Positions 31,410 to 40,834 of a DNA stretch of 64,000 nucleotides are shown here, piece after piece. Origin of the DNA: Pantoea sp. SOD02 (GTDB taxonomy: Bacteria > Pseudomonadota > Gammaproteobacteria > Enterobacterales > Enterobacteriaceae); assembly GCF_024707505.1 (NCBI RefSeq), contig NZ_CP102604.1:3038001-3102000 (forward strand), written 5' to 3'. Every line of letters starts with the position of its first letter. Positions within the stretch are counted from its first letter, which is position 1. Below the pieces are notes generated by a model. It searched no databases, was not told the origin of the DNA, and saw nothing but the letters and a program-made list of their open reading frames with translations. Made by a program: the position numbers and the translations under genes.

Positions 31410-31597
31410 TTATATGAATATCTTCACGTAGAAAATCAGTGGGAAACTTGAGCACGGACACATTCAGGAAAGTGAGCTTTACCCGGAACCCTGTCGGCCT
31501 CATTAATGACGACGCATATTACACTGTTAACGCCGCGCGTTAAAGAATGGAACTGTGGGGAATCGCAACAGATTTCAGCGGTTAAGCCGATTGAGAA

Positions 31598-31618
31598 AGG
31601 CCGCATCAAATGCGGCCT
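31598..31618 (-). terminator. Hairpin after rseC, weak terminator
   Basis: AGGCCGCAT and ATGCGGCCT form a nine-base stem with a three-base loop just past the rseC stop. Read on the minus strand it is followed by TTCTCAATC, a poor T-run, so termination may be partial. Confidence 0.55.
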
Positions 31619-31627
31619 GGACGGGGA

Positions 31628-32092
31628 TCACGCTTCGCTTTCCACGCGCAACGCATCAGGCGGTAACGCAACGCTAAGAATCACCGGCTGGAAAGCCTCG
31701 CGATCGCCGAAGAGTTTGGATACACCTTTCGCGACGATAAAGCCGCCAATGCCGCCCAACAGCGCGCCACAGGCCGCAGCCAGATCGCTGGCGAACAGCA
31801 TCTGGAAGATGCCCGCCACTAAAAACAGGCCAAACAGCGGCGTCATGTAAACCAGCAAAGCGGAACCCAACAAGCTGCTTTCGCGGATGCCTAACTCAAT
31901 GCGCTGACCGGGTTGCAACGGCTCCGCGCTGGCGATAGTCATCACGTGGGCATTTTTCGGCCCCAGCTGATTAAGCGCGTGGCTGCCGCAGCCTTTACGC
32001 GCTGAGCAGCTGTTACAAGACGTTTTCGCTTCCGTGTGCAGTGTGGCAATGCCTTCTTTCCACGCCACCACGGTGGCCCATTCTCTCATCAT
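31628..32092 (-). CDS. rseC: SoxR-reducing / sigma-E modulator protein RseC
   Basis: RseC is an inner-membrane protein that helps reduce SoxR and mildly modulates sigma-E. The cysteine cluster in TSCNSCSARKGCGSHAL and two adjacent membrane helices (about 70-90 and 95-118) fit the family. Length is 154 residues (E. coli 159). It overlaps the rseB end by 4 bases. Confidence 0.93.
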   Translation of the reverse strand: MMREWATVVAWKEGIATLHTEAKTSCNSCSARKGCGSHALNQLGPKNAHVMTIASAEPLQPGQRIELGIRESSLLGSALLVYMTPLFGLFLVAGIFQMLFASDLAAACGALLGGIGGFIVAKGVSKLFGDREAFQPVILSVALPPDALRVESEA

Positions 32093-33045
32093 TTTGGTGA
32101 ACCCGAATCTATGCTGTCCGCAATACGTTTAGCGGTGGCTGGCGGTAACTCGCCCACCACCGTAATTTCGTTATTATTGCGTACTTCTGTCTGCACCGTA
32201 CGACGCCCTGTGCGCAATGCCTGCATGCTGCTGCTTTTATCGGCTGGCGTAATGTTGATGGCGAAGCTAAACAAGCCATCGCTGTACAGGCGCGATTCGA
32301 CCGTTTTGTTCATCGATGGGATATCACGGCGACTTTGTGAGATCAGTTTCATGCCCGCCGGAAGCCAGCCTGGCTGCCAGCTGAGTTCAACTTTGTCACC
32401 CGCCGGTAAAGACAGCGATGGCGGCAAGTTGGCTTTCTCCAGCCCTTGCATCAGATTGCGCACGCCTTCATCGACGGCAAAGCTGATGACGCGGAACTGC
32501 TCCAGCGTTTCACCGTCCCGATCGAGCAAATCGATGCGCAGCGGCAATTTGGTATCCACATCCAGCCACACCACATAGCTGTAGCGCGTGCCATCACGTG
32601 ACACGATGCGCACCACTTCGCACATTTGATCGGCCATGCGCGAGCGGCCAACCGGAATGAAATCGTAGGCTTCACCCAAACGGGAGAAGTCGGCGAACAT
32701 CAAACCAGGTAACGCATCGATGATGTGATTGCCCGGCAGCGAAAAGGGATCTAATCCCGGCTCGAAATAGCTGATGTCATTTCCGCGCTGGATCACTTCA
32801 CGGCGCGGCCCGTCCATCTGCAACAGTTGGGCGAAGATACGATTGTCGATAACCGCGTGACGATAACGCAGAGATTCAATGCCGAGACGCGAGACATTGA
32901 TGTAGGCAAATTCGTAGTTGAGGTTCTGGCTTGCCTGCTCCATCTGTTGTAACAACGCCCCGGACGCAGAAGTCTGCGCCGAGGCGATAGATGAACAAAA
33001 CAGGCTGCCTGCCAGCAGGCTAACGGCACACCAAAGCTGCTTCAT
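32089..33045 (-). CDS. rseB: Sigma-E regulatory protein RseB
   Basis: RseB binds the periplasmic part of RseA and shields it from DegS. It senses mislocalised lipopolysaccharide or lipoproteins through a LolA-like fold. A signal peptide (LWCAVSLLAGSLFCSSIASA) precedes the MucB/RseB domains. Length is 318 residues, the E. coli value. It is coupled to rseA by a one-base overlap. Confidence 0.95.
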   Translation of the reverse strand: MKQLWCAVSLLAGSLFCSSIASAQTSASGALLQQMEQASQNLNYEFAYINVSRLGIESLRYRHAVIDNRIFAQLLQMDGPRREVIQRGNDISYFEPGLDPFSLPGNHIIDALPGLMFADFSRLGEAYDFIPVGRSRMADQMCEVVRIVSRDGTRYSYVVWLDVDTKLPLRIDLLDRDGETLEQFRVISFAVDEGVRNLMQGLEKANLPPSLSLPAGDKVELSWQPGWLPAGMKLISQSRRDIPSMNKTVESRLYSDGLFSFAINITPADKSSSMQALRTGRRTVQTEVRNNNEITVVGELPPATAKRIADSIDSGSPK

Positions 33046-33701
33046 TACTGCTGCTGAGTTCCTAACGACTGATTTCCGGGAACATTAGCCTGAGCCTGTT
33101 GCGGATCGTTTTTCTCAAACTGAACCTGATCGGCATGCAGACGACGTTGCAGTTCATAATCCTGCAGCATGGCATTGACGCGACGACGCTGTTCCTGCAC
33201 CTGCTGATTAGAGCTGTTGGTGTCAAAGGCTTCAGAAGGCACGCCTAAACTGACCGGTGACGCTTTACCCATCATCGGCAAAGTGTTGAATGCCGGTGAA
33301 TCGGACGCTTCAGTCGCGCTGCCGGTTGGTGAACTGTTGTAGTGCTGAACACCGACAATGACCGCCAGTGAAACACAAGCAGCAACACCGACTTGCGTCA
33401 GCTGTGCCGCCCAACTGCCACCGCGACGCCAGAACGGCATCTTCTCGTAACGTGACGGCTCAGGCTGCGCTTCAGGGATCAGCGTAGTGACTTTGCGTGC
33501 CGGCTCGTTTTCGATGGCCGCAGCCACACGTGCGGAGATATCAAAATGCAGCACTTCTCCGATATCACCTCGTAAGGTGTCGCGGATGAGATGGTAGCTT
33601 TCCCAGCTTTGCTGAAGATCCGCATCCTTAGATAACGACGCCAACAGCTCGTTATCTAAAGTTTCACCATCCATTAAAGCGGAAAGTTTTTCTTTCTGCA
33701 T
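33045..33701 (-). CDS. rseA: Anti-sigma-E factor RseA
   Basis: RseA holds sigma-E at the inner membrane until DegS and RseP cleave it. The cytoplasmic sigma-binding region (MQKEKLSALMDGE...) is followed by a membrane helix at about 105-122 (VGVAACVSLAVIVGV) and a glutamine-rich periplasmic tail. Length is 218 residues (E. coli 216). It follows rpoE by 27 bases. Confidence 0.95.
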   Translation of the reverse strand: MQKEKLSALMDGETLDNELLASLSKDADLQQSWESYHLIRDTLRGDIGEVLHFDISARVAAAIENEPARKVTTLIPEAQPEPSRYEKMPFWRRGGSWAAQLTQVGVAACVSLAVIVGVQHYNSSPTGSATEASDSPAFNTLPMMGKASPVSLGVPSEAFDTNSSNQQVQEQRRRVNAMLQDYELQRRLHADQVQFEKNDPQQAQANVPGNQSLGTQQQ

Positions 33702-33728
33702 GCCTTGGTACCCTTCCAGTAGCCGTTA

Positions 33729-34307
33729 TCACTGACGTTGGATAAGCGGTTGAACTTTATTATCAATAGCCTCTCGTGCACGGAAGATACGCGAACGTAC
33801 GGTACCGACCGGACAATCCATGATGACGGCAATCTCTTCGTAACTCAGGCCATCCAATTCCCTGAGGGTAATGGCCATACGAAGATCTTCGGGAAGCGCC
33901 TCAATGGTACGAAAGACGATTTGTTTCAGTTCCTCAGACAACATTAAGTTCTCAGGGTTCGAAATTTCTTTCAGTGCACCTGCACTTTCGAAATTTTCCG
34001 CATCAATCGCATCCACATCACTGGATGGCGGACGTCGCCCCTGAGCAACCAGATAATTTTTCGCTGTGTTTACCGCAATGCGGTACAGCCATGTATAAAA
34101 GGCGCTGTCGCCACGGAAAGATTCCAGTGCACGATACGCTTTAATAAAAGATTCCTGAACCACATCAGGCACATCGCCTGACGGAACATAGCGTGAAACC
34201 AGGCTCGCCACTTTATGCTGGTATCGAATCACCAGTAAATTAAAGGACTTTTGATCTCCCTTCTGAACCCGCTCAACGAGAACCTGATCCGTTAACTGCT
34301 CGCTCAT
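33729..34307 (-). CDS. rpoE: RNA polymerase sigma-E factor
   Basis: This ECF sigma factor drives the envelope stress response. Region 2 (YQHKVASLVSRYV ... DVVQESFIKAYRAL) and region 4 (RELDGLSYEEIAVIMDCPVGTVRSRIFRARE) are complete. Length is 192 residues against 191 in E. coli. It begins the rpoE-rseA-rseB-rseC operon and is preceded by a sequence that fits its own promoter consensus. Confidence 0.97.
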   Translation of the reverse strand: MSEQLTDQVLVERVQKGDQKSFNLLVIRYQHKVASLVSRYVPSGDVPDVVQESFIKAYRALESFRGDSAFYTWLYRIAVNTAKNYLVAQGRRPPSSDVDAIDAENFESAGALKEISNPENLMLSEELKQIVFRTIEALPEDLRMAITLRELDGLSYEEIAVIMDCPVGTVRSRIFRAREAIDNKVQPLIQRQ

Positions 34308-34386
34308 CCGAGGTAATATCTCCCCAAAACTTTTTTATGCGTAAGTGAACTGCCAGCACATCTCATTGTTCTGAGCAAGCATGCGC

Positions 34387-34414
34387 TTAGAGTGACCTAA
34401 TGGTCTGAAGTTCA
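34387..34414 (-). promoter_or_regulatory. Sigma-E autoregulatory promoter of rpoE
   Basis: On the minus strand TGAACTT and TCTAA are separated by exactly 16 bases, as in sigma-E promoters (GGAACTT-N16-TCTRA). It lies about 80 bases upstream of the rpoE start. E. coli rpoE is likewise transcribed from a sigma-E promoter. The remaining stretch to nadB holds the nadB promoter region. Confidence 0.75.
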
Positions 34415-34728
34415 CTACGACCAGAATTTTTCCGTATCGGAACCACGACATCATTGTTGTTGATTGTCTTTCAGTGTAGCGACTTGCCACGCTGGTGGTG
34501 TCTTTTGCGGCACCGATAATCGCTGGCAGAGTACCTTATGACGCCGTCATTTTCACCTTTATTACCTGAATTTTCAGAGTGTTTGATATAAAAAACACAT
34601 TGTGCTTAATTTCAGAGTTAACTTACTGAATTCACGTTATTATCTCCCTCTTCTGAATAATTTTTCCGCGCAATTTGTTCAAAATACTTCACAGCATCCC
34701 CATCCCGGCTTATGCTCAAGCCACCTTT

Positions 34729-34746
34729 TGTTTAGTAAATTAAACA
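34729..34746 (+). promoter_or_regulatory. NadR operator before nadB
   Basis: TGTTTAGTAAATTAAACA is an exact match to the NadR box TGTTTA-N6-TAAACA and ends 2 bases before the nadB start codon. NadR represses nadB and nadA in response to NAD in enterics. Confidence 0.88.
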
Positions 34747-34748
34747 CC

Positions 34749-36386
34749 ATGACTTCTCTCCCGGAATATCAGTGTGATGTCCTCATCGTCGGCAGCGGTG
34801 CGGCAGGTTTATCGTTAGCGCTGCGCTTAGCGCCGCATTATCAGGTTACCGTGCTGAGTAAAGCGCAGGTGAATGAGGGCTCAACGCTGTATGCGCAGGG
34901 CGGGATTGCGGCGGTGTTTGACGAAACAGACAGCATCGAATCACACGTTGAAGACACGCTGGTTGCGGGCGCAGGCTTGTGCGATCGCGATACGGTGAGC
35001 TTTATCGCCAGCAACGCGCGTCACTGCGTACAGTGGCTGATTGATAACGGCGTCGCCTTCGATAAAGAGCCGCAGGCTGATGGCGAAGCGCGTTATCACC
35101 TCACGCGCGAAGGCGGACATAGTCATCGCCGTATTCTGCACAGCGCCGATGCCACCGGCCGCGCGGTGGAAACCACGCTGGTAAGCCAGGCGTTGAGCCA
35201 TCCCAACATCCGCATTATAGAGCGCACCAATGCGGTGGATTTGATTCTCTCCGATAAGCTTGGCCTGCCCGGCAAGCGTCGCGTGGTTGGCGCATGGATC
35301 TGGAACCGCAAGCGTGAACAGGTGGAAACCTGTCGCGCGCGCGCCGTGGTGTTAGCCACTGGGGGCGCAGCAAAAGTCTATCAGTACACCACCAATCCGG
35401 ACGTGGCGTCTGGCGATGGTATTGCGATGGCATGGCGCGCCGGTTGCCGCGTGGCGAACCTCGAATTCAATCAATTCCATCCCACCTGTTTATTCCATCC
35501 GCAGGCGCAAAACTTCCTGCTGACTGAAGCGCTGCGCGGTGAAGGCGCCTGGCTGTTGCGTCCTGACGGTACGCGCTTTATGCCTGACTTTGATCAGCGT
35601 GCCGAGCTGGCGCCGCGCGATATTGTGGCGCGCGCCATTGACCATGAGATGAAACGGCTGGGCGTCGATTGTATGTATCTCGACATTAGCCACCAGCCGG
35701 AAAGCTTTGTGCGCGCGCACTTCCCGATGATTTACGAAAAGTTGCTGACCTTTGGCCTCGATCTCACCAAACAGCCAATTCCGATTGTGCCAGCAGCGCA
35801 TTATACCTGCGGCGGCGTGATGGTCGATCAGCAAGGCCGCACTGACGTAGATGGGCTGTATGCGATAGGCGAAGTGAGCTACACCGGCTTACATGGCGCA
35901 AACCGTATGGCATCCAACTCTTTGCTCGAGTGCCTGGTTTATGGTTGGTCAGCGGCTGAAGATATGATCGCCCGCTTGCCGGACGTCGCGGCGGTAGAAC
36001 ATCTGCCCGCGTGGGATGAAAGCCGCGTTGATGATGCAGATGAACGCGTAGTGATCCAGCATAACTGGCATGAACTGCGGCTATTCATGTGGGATTACGT
36101 GGGCATTGTGCGCACCACTAAGCGTCTGGAGCGCGCACTGCGCCGCATTAATTTGCTGCAACAGGAGATCGACGAGTACTACGCGCACTTCCGCCTCTCT
36201 AACAATTTGCTCGAGCTGCGCAATCTGGTGCAGGTCGCTGAACTGATGGTGCGCTGTGCGCTGGAGAGAAAGGAGAGTCGAGGGCTGCACTTTACCCTCG
36301 ACAATCCCGATTTGCTGGATGAGGCGTTACCGACCATCCTGCAGCCCGAAGTTAGCGAAACAGGTAAAAGTCTTTCACCAGGCTGA
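34749..36386 (+). CDS. nadB: L-aspartate oxidase
   Basis: NadB oxidises L-aspartate to iminoaspartate, the first step of de novo NAD synthesis, using FAD. The FAD-binding start is [19 protein letters not shown]. The substrate region includes [15 protein letters not shown] and [22 protein letters not shown] use the ATG at 34749 (545 residues, E. coli 540) instead of the longer frame from 34602, whose extra 49 residues run through the promoter. The 3' end overlaps the convergent trmN6 by 35 bases. Confidence 0.95.
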   Translation: MTSLPEYQCDVLIVGSGAAGLSLALRLAPHYQVTVLSKAQVNEGSTLYAQGGIAAVFDETDSIESHVEDTLVAGAGLCDRDTVSFIASNARHCVQWLIDNGVAFDKEPQADGEARYHLTREGGHSHRRILHSADATGRAVETTLVSQALSHPNIRIIERTNAVDLILSDKLGLPGKRRVVGAWIWNRKREQVETCRARAVVLATGGAAKVYQYTTNPDVASGDGIAMAWRAGCRVANLEFNQFHPTCLFHPQAQNFLLTEALRGEGAWLLRPDGTRFMPDFDQRAELAPRDIVARAIDHEMKRLGVDCMYLDISHQPESFVRAHFPMIYEKLLTFGLDLTKQPIPIVPAAHYTCGGVMVDQQGRTDVDGLYAIGEVSYTGLHGANRMASNSLLECLVYGWSAAEDMIARLPDVAAVEHLPAWDESRVDDADERVVIQHNWHELRLFMWDYVGIVRTTKRLERALRRINLLQQEIDEYYAHFRLSNNLLELRNLVQVAELMVRCALERKESRGLHFTLDNPDLLDEALPTILQPEVSETGKSLSPG

Positions 36387-37101
36387 GCCAGTCGGCTGAA
36401 TAGCTTTTATCTTCATCACGAATGGCGAGACGTTCCAGCAACGTTTCGCCGGCGGAGGGAGAAAAGCCCAACACCACGCGATTCGGCGGACGCTGCGCAT
36501 AGGCGGCGACATCGTAGCGATAACGCAGATGCCAGCCATCCGCCAGCGCCAGTGAAATCAATGCTTCGCCTGCTTCAGCCGGCAGCACCACGCAAAATAG
36601 CCCTTCTTCTTCAATCAACTGGGCGGCACAGCGCAGCAGCGTAAGATGGTCGAGCGTGGCGGTGCTGCGTGCGGTATCACGCGCGACACAGCCTGTTGCC
36701 ATGCCGGGCGCAAAAAACGGCGGGTTGCTGACGATGAGTGAAAAGCGTTTTTCACACTGTTCGCTCCAGCTGACAATATCCTGATGATGCACATGAATGC
36801 GATCTGCCCACGGCGAGGCCTGCATATTTTCCTGCGCCTGCTGCGCCGCGCTGGCTTCCAGTTCGACCGCATCAATCTCTACCGAATCGGGCGTGCGTTG
36901 CGCCAGCATCAGCGCTATCAACCCGCTGCCGCAGCCAATATCGAGGATGCGACGCGCGCCTGCTACTGGCGCCCAGGCCCCGATTAACACGCCATCGGTG
37001 CCGACTTTCATCGCACAGCGATCGTGCGCCACGAAAAATTGCTTAAAGGTAAAACCATCTTTTCTTAACGTCGGCCGCACCTGCGGCTGGTCCTGAGACA
37101 T
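36352..37101 (-). CDS. trmN6: tRNA1(Val) (adenine(37)-N6)-methyltransferase
   Basis: TrmN6 (YfiC) methylates A37 of tRNA-Val. The SAM-binding motif [18 protein letters not shown] and the N6-adenine motif SNPPFF are present. The N-terminal [21 protein letters not shown] is typical of the family. Length is 249 residues (E. coli 245). The last ten or so codons overlap the end of nadB on the opposite strand. Confidence 0.93.
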   Translation of the reverse strand: MSQDQPQVRPTLRKDGFTFKQFFVAHDRCAMKVGTDGVLIGAWAPVAGARRILDIGCGSGLIALMLAQRTPDSVEIDAVELEASAAQQAQENMQASPWADRIHVHHQDIVSWSEQCEKRFSLIVSNPPFFAPGMATGCVARDTARSTATLDHLTLLRCAAQLIEEEGLFCVVLPAEAGEALISLALADGWHLRYRYDVAAYAQRPPNRVVLGFSPSAGETLLERLAIRDEDKSYSADWLSLVKDFYLFR

Positions 37102-37242
37102 ACTTCACTACCATTGAATTTTTTACTGCCGGAAGTGTAACGTGGTGGCGATGGGAATTCACCTGCGCCTGTAATACCAACACAAACAGATGAAGATTAT
37201 ATTCGTTCTGTCTATAATCAGCGCCCCAAACTGAGGTAGACC

Positions 37243-38571
37243 ATGACCGTAACCACATTCTCCGAACTCGAACTCGACGAAAGCCTGCTACAAGCTTTGC
37301 AGGAAAAAGGCTTTACTCGCCCTACTGTTATTCAGGCCGAGACCATTCCTGCCGCGCTGGAAGGCCGTGACGTTCTGGGTTCGGCTCCAACCGGGACGGG
37401 GAAAACTGCAGCGTTTTTGCTGCCCGCTTTACAGCATTTGCTCGATTTCCCGCGCAAGAAATCAGGCCCACCACGCATTCTGATCATCACCCCAACGCGC
37501 GAACTGGCGATGCAGGTTGCCGATCACGCGCGCGAACTGGCTAAACACACGCATCTGGATATCGCCACCATCACCGGTGGTGTGGCGTATATGAACCATG
37601 CCGAAGTGTTCAGCGAAAACCAGGACATTGTTGTCGCGACTACTGGCCGTTTGCTACAGTACATCAAAGAAGAGAACTTTGACTGCCGCGCAGTAGAAAC
37701 GCTGATTCTTGATGAAGCTGACCGCATGCTCGATATGGGCTTTGCGCAGGACATCGAAACCATCGCCGCAGAAACCCGCTGGCGCAAACAGACGCTGCTG
37801 TTCTCAGCGACGCTGGAAGGCGATCACATTAAAGACTTCGCCGAGCGCTTGCTCAACGAGCCAGTGTTTATTGAAGCCGACCCAAGCAAAAGCGAACGTA
37901 AAAAGATTCAGCAATGGTATTACCGCGCCGACGATCTGCAGCATAAAAACAAGCTGCTGATTCACCTGTTGAAACAGCCAGACGCCACGCGCGTCATCGT
38001 GTTTGTGCGTAAACGTGAGCGTCTGCATGAGCTGGTCACCTGGCTTCATGAAGCCGGCATTCGCACCAGCTATCTCGAAGGCGAAATGGTGCAGGTTAAC
38101 CGTAACGAAGCGATCAAACGTATGAATGATGGCCGCGTTACGGTGATGATTGCCACCGACGTTGCTGCGCGCGGTATCGACATTGACGATATCTCGCACG
38201 TCATTAACTACGATTTGCCGCGCACCGCCGATACCTATCTGCACCGCATCGGCCGTACCGCGCGTGCAGGCCGTAAAGGTACCGCAATCTCGCTGGTCGA
38301 AGCGCATGACCACGTGCTGCTGGGCAAAATCACCCGTTACATCAACGAGCCGTTGAAAGCGCGTGTGATTGATGAGCTGCGTCCAGAAAGCCGTGCGCCA
38401 AGTGCCAAAGTGACGGGAAAACCGTCGAAAAAAGCCCTTGCGAAGCGTCAAGAGCGTAAAGAGAAAGAACAAGAGAAACCGCGCGTCAAACAACGCCATC
38501 GCGATACCAAAAATGTGGGTAAACGCCGCAAGCCAAGCGGTAGCGATGCACCAGAGTCTGGTGCGGAATAA
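37243..38571 (+). CDS. srmB: ATP-dependent RNA helicase SrmB
   Basis: SrmB is a DEAD-box helicase that acts early in 50S ribosome assembly. Motifs seen are Q (TRPTVIQAETIPA), I (APTGTGKT), Ia (TPTRELA), II (DEAD), III (SAT), V (ATDVAARGIDID) and VI (HRIGRTARAG). The C-terminal tail is lysine/arginine-rich, as in E. coli SrmB. Length is 442 residues (E. coli 444). It is divergent from trmN6. Confidence 0.95.
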   Translation: MTVTTFSELELDESLLQALQEKGFTRPTVIQAETIPAALEGRDVLGSAPTGTGKTAAFLLPALQHLLDFPRKKSGPPRILIITPTRELAMQVADHARELAKHTHLDIATITGGVAYMNHAEVFSENQDIVVATTGRLLQYIKEENFDCRAVETLILDEADRMLDMGFAQDIETIAAETRWRKQTLLFSATLEGDHIKDFAERLLNEPVFIEADPSKSERKKIQQWYYRADDLQHKNKLLIHLLKQPDATRVIVFVRKRERLHELVTWLHEAGIRTSYLEGEMVQVNRNEAIKRMNDGRVTVMIATDVAARGIDIDDISHVINYDLPRTADTYLHRIGRTARAGRKGTAISLVEAHDHVLLGKITRYINEPLKARVIDELRPESRAPSAKVTGKPSKKALAKRQERKEKEQEKPRVKQRHRDTKNVGKRRKPSGSDAPESGAE

Positions 38572-38590
38572 AGCAGCACTCGCTGTAATT

Positions 38591-38617
38591 AATCGCCTCT
38601 TTTGAGGCGATTTTTTT
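38591..38617 (+). terminator. Terminator of srmB
   Basis: AATCGCCTC and GAGGCGATT form the stem, followed by TTTTTTT. Confidence 0.88.
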
Positions 38618-38691
38618 GTTTTAAGCGTAGCGAAAAAGCGCTTTCGCTATCAAACGGCCTCAAGAAGCCTTTCTTTGTCATCAAGCCATAT

Positions 38692-38725
38692 AAAAAAAGC
38701 CGCGCCAATCAACATTGGCGCGGCT
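38692..38725 (-). terminator. Terminator of grcA
   Basis: The eleven-base stem GCCGCGCCAAT/ATTGGCGCGGC with a CAAC loop has AAAAAAA on its left. On the minus strand this is a strong terminator for grcA. Confidence 0.88.
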
Positions 38726-38759
38726 TGTATTGCTGTGTGTCTTTTCGTCAGCGCTGCAA

Positions 38760-39143
38760 TTACAGGCTTTCGGTGAATGTACGTGTAATCACGTCACGCT
38801 GCTGCTCTGGCGTCAGCGCGTTAAAGCGCACGGCATAGCCCGATACGCGAATGGTCAACTGCGGATATTTTTCCGGATGATTGACGGCATCTTCCAGCGT
38901 TTCGCGACGCAGCACGTTAACATTCAGATGCTGACCACCTTCGATACGCACTTGCGGCTTCTGCTCAAGTGGAATTTCACGGTAAGCGATTTCGCCGAGG
39001 TCGCTGATAGCAACAACCTGATCTTCCGCGAAATCCCCTTTGGCGCACAGGCAGCGCGCTTCGGCTTTATCATCGTCCAGCAGCCAGAATGAGTTCAACA
39101 GCTGTGGATTATTTGCCTGAGTAATTTGAATACCGGTAATCAT
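38760..39143 (-). CDS. grcA: Autonomous glycyl radical cofactor GrcA
   Basis: GrcA (YfiD) replaces the damaged glycyl-radical domain of pyruvate formate-lyase. The radical glycine is G102 in RVSGYAVRF. Length is 127 residues, as in E. coli. Two FNR-type boxes upstream predict anaerobic/microaerobic control. It has its own terminator. Confidence 0.95.
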   Translation of the reverse strand: MITGIQITQANNPQLLNSFWLLDDDKAEARCLCAKGDFAEDQVVAISDLGEIAYREIPLEQKPQVRIEGGQHLNVNVLRRETLEDAVNHPEKYPQLTIRVSGYAVRFNALTPEQQRDVITRTFTESL

Positions 39144-39238
39144 AGTAGGTCTCCAGGGCTTTACGCTGTCGCAACCGGACAGCGAGGTTCATAAGGTTTT
39201 GGAATGCTGTGGTATATCACTGCAAGAAAAGCGCCGTT

Positions 39239-39252
39239 TTGACCTGTATCAA
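39239..39252 (-). promoter_or_regulatory. FNR box I of grcA
   Basis: TTGACCTGTATCAA fits TTGAT-N4-ATCAA with one mismatch. Its centre is 53 bases from the second box, exactly the spacing of the two FNR sites (-40.5 and -93.5) described for E. coli yfiD. Confidence 0.72.
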
Positions 39253-39291
39253 TTTCGTCCAAACGCGATTGAGCGCAGTAATACTAACAAC

Positions 39292-39305
39292 TTGATTCAT
39301 AACAA
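39292..39305 (-). promoter_or_regulatory. FNR box II of grcA
   Basis: TTGATTCATAACAA has the intact TTGAT half and one mismatch in the other. In E. coli the distal FNR site limits expression under full anaerobiosis. It could also influence the divergent ung. Confidence 0.6.
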
Positions 39306-39408
39306 CTTCACTCGCTAACTTTTTACGTAAATATTCAAATTATTTTTACCCTTCTGCTGTTGAGTTCGACACGTTAAGCTAGGCGCACTATTTTGCAGGG
39401 AGTCAAAG

Positions 39409-40086
39409 ATGGCTGAGAAGCTGACCTGGCACGACGTGCTGGCTGAAGAGAAAGAAAAACCTTACTTCGTGGAAACGCTGAAAGCGGTGGCCAATGAACG
39501 CGCTGCCGGCGTAACGGTGTATCCGCCGCAGAAGGATGTGTTTAATGCCTTTCGGCTGACCGAACTGGGCGATATCAAAGTGGTGATTTTGGGTCAGGAT
39601 CCTTATCACGGCCCGAATCAGGCGCATGGTCTGGCCTTTTCTGTGCTGCCCGGCGTGGCGATCCCGCCGTCATTACTGAATATGTACAAAGAGCTGGAGC
39701 AGGATATGCCCGGCTTTGTGCGCCCTACGCACGGTTTTCTTGAAAGCTGGGCAACGCAAGGCGTGATGCTGTTGAACACCGTGTTAACGGTGGAAGCCAG
39801 TAAGGCGCATTCGCACGCGCGCTTTGGCTGGGAAACTTTCACTGATAACGTCATCAGCGCCATCAATCAGCATCGGGAAGGGGTGATTTTCTTGCTGTGG
39901 GGATCGCACGCGCAGAAGAAAGGCAGCATCATTGATACGCAACGTCATCATGTGCTGAAAGCGCCGCATCCTTCCCCGCTCTCCGCGCATCGCGGCTTTT
40001 TTGGCAGCAAACACTTCTCACAGGCGAATGCGCTGCTGAGCCAATCAGGCCAGTCACCGATTGACTGGATGCCGGTGCTGCCTTGA
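39409..40086 (+). CDS. ung: Uracil-DNA glycosylase
   Basis: Ung removes uracil from DNA to start base excision repair. The catalytic D64 is in [18 protein letters not shown], and the histidine motif [11 protein letters not shown] is present. Length is 225 residues (E. coli 229). It is divergent from grcA and ends in a terminator shared with grpE. Confidence 0.97.
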   Translation: MAEKLTWHDVLAEEKEKPYFVETLKAVANERAAGVTVYPPQKDVFNAFRLTELGDIKVVILGQDPYHGPNQAHGLAFSVLPGVAIPPSLLNMYKELEQDMPGFVRPTHGFLESWATQGVMLLNTVLTVEASKAHSHARFGWETFTDNVISAINQHREGVIFLLWGSHAQKKGSIIDTQRHHVLKAPHPSPLSAHRGFFGSKHFSQANALLSQSGQSPIDWMPVLP

Positions 40087-40119
40087 AAAAACAAACGGCC
40101 GCATTAAGCGGCCGTTGTT
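40086..40119. terminator. Bidirectional terminator between ung and grpE
   Basis: The stem AACGGCCGC/GCGGCCGTT with loop ATTAA is flanked by A-rich and T-rich stretches. It separates two convergent genes. Confidence 0.78.
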
Positions 40120-40133
40120 ATTACAGCGACAGA

Positions 40134-40712
40134 TTAGCCTTTGGCTTTGGTCACTGCCACCATCGCCGGACGCAACAGGCGACCGTTGAGGGTGTAACCG
40201 CGCTGCATCACCATCAGCACGTGATTTGGCGCCATCTCTTCTGATTCCATCATCGACATCGCCTGATGGATCTCCGGATTGAATGGCACATTGGTTTCGC
40301 CAACCACTTCCACGCCAAACTTACGCACCGCGCCCAGCAGCGACTTCAGCGTCAGCTCGATACCTTCAATCATCGAAGCCAGTTCAGCGTTATCTTTGTT
40401 TGCTACTTCCAGCGCGCGCTCCAGGCTATCGATCACTGGCAGCAGCTCGTTGGCAAATTTTTCCAGCGCAAATTTATGCGCCTTTTCCACATCCATTTCA
40501 GTACGACGACGGATATTCTCGATTTCCGCCTGCGCACGCAGCTGTGCATCACGCACGCCGGTTTGCGACACGGCTAACTCGGCTTCCAGTTGCGCGATAC
40601 GCTCATCACGCGGATCCACCTCAGCGGTTGTCTCTGCGTCCACGCGCTGCTGATCCTGTTGAATTTCGTCTGAGACTTGCTCGTTTGGGGTGTTCTGTTC
40701 TTTACTACTCAT
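40134..40712 (-). CDS. grpE: Nucleotide exchange factor GrpE
   Basis: GrpE releases ADP from DnaK. The N-terminal acidic and long coiled-coil region is followed by the beta domain ([21 protein letters not shown]). I place the start at the ATG at 40712 ([12 protein letters not shown]), matching E. coli MSSKEQ; this gives 192 residues (E. coli 197). A sigma-32 promoter lies upstream, in keeping with heat induction. Confidence 0.95.
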   Translation of the reverse strand: MSSKEQNTPNEQVSDEIQQDQQRVDAETTAEVDPRDERIAQLEAELAVSQTGVRDAQLRAQAEIENIRRRTEMDVEKAHKFALEKFANELLPVIDSLERALEVANKDNAELASMIEGIELTLKSLLGAVRKFGVEVVGETNVPFNPEIHQAMSMMESEEMAPNHVLMVMQRGYTLNGRLLRPAMVAVTKAKG

Positions 40713-40757
40713 GAATTTCTCCGCGTTTTGCACATTCATCTCGCTGGTTGGCTTATT

Positions 40758-40783
40758 ATGGGGATCAGTTTGACGGTTTCAAG
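40758..40783 (-). promoter_or_regulatory. Heat-shock (sigma-32) promoter of grpE
   Basis: On the minus strand CTTGAAA and CCCCATAAT are separated by 13 bases, an excellent fit to the sigma-32 consensus CTTGAAA-N13-CCCCATNT. Confidence 0.85.
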
Positions 40784-40834
40784 TAGACCCATCACATTGC
40801 CTGGCCGTTTTGGCTTATAAGGAACTCGCGCTAA

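Noticed and set aside
34602-34748. N-terminal extension of nadB
   Set aside because: The family starts at [17 protein letters not shown]. The extra codons run across the promoter and the NadR operator.
37804-38499. 231-codon frame antisense to srmB
   Set aside because: It is a shadow of the helicase gene; composition and product are not protein-like.
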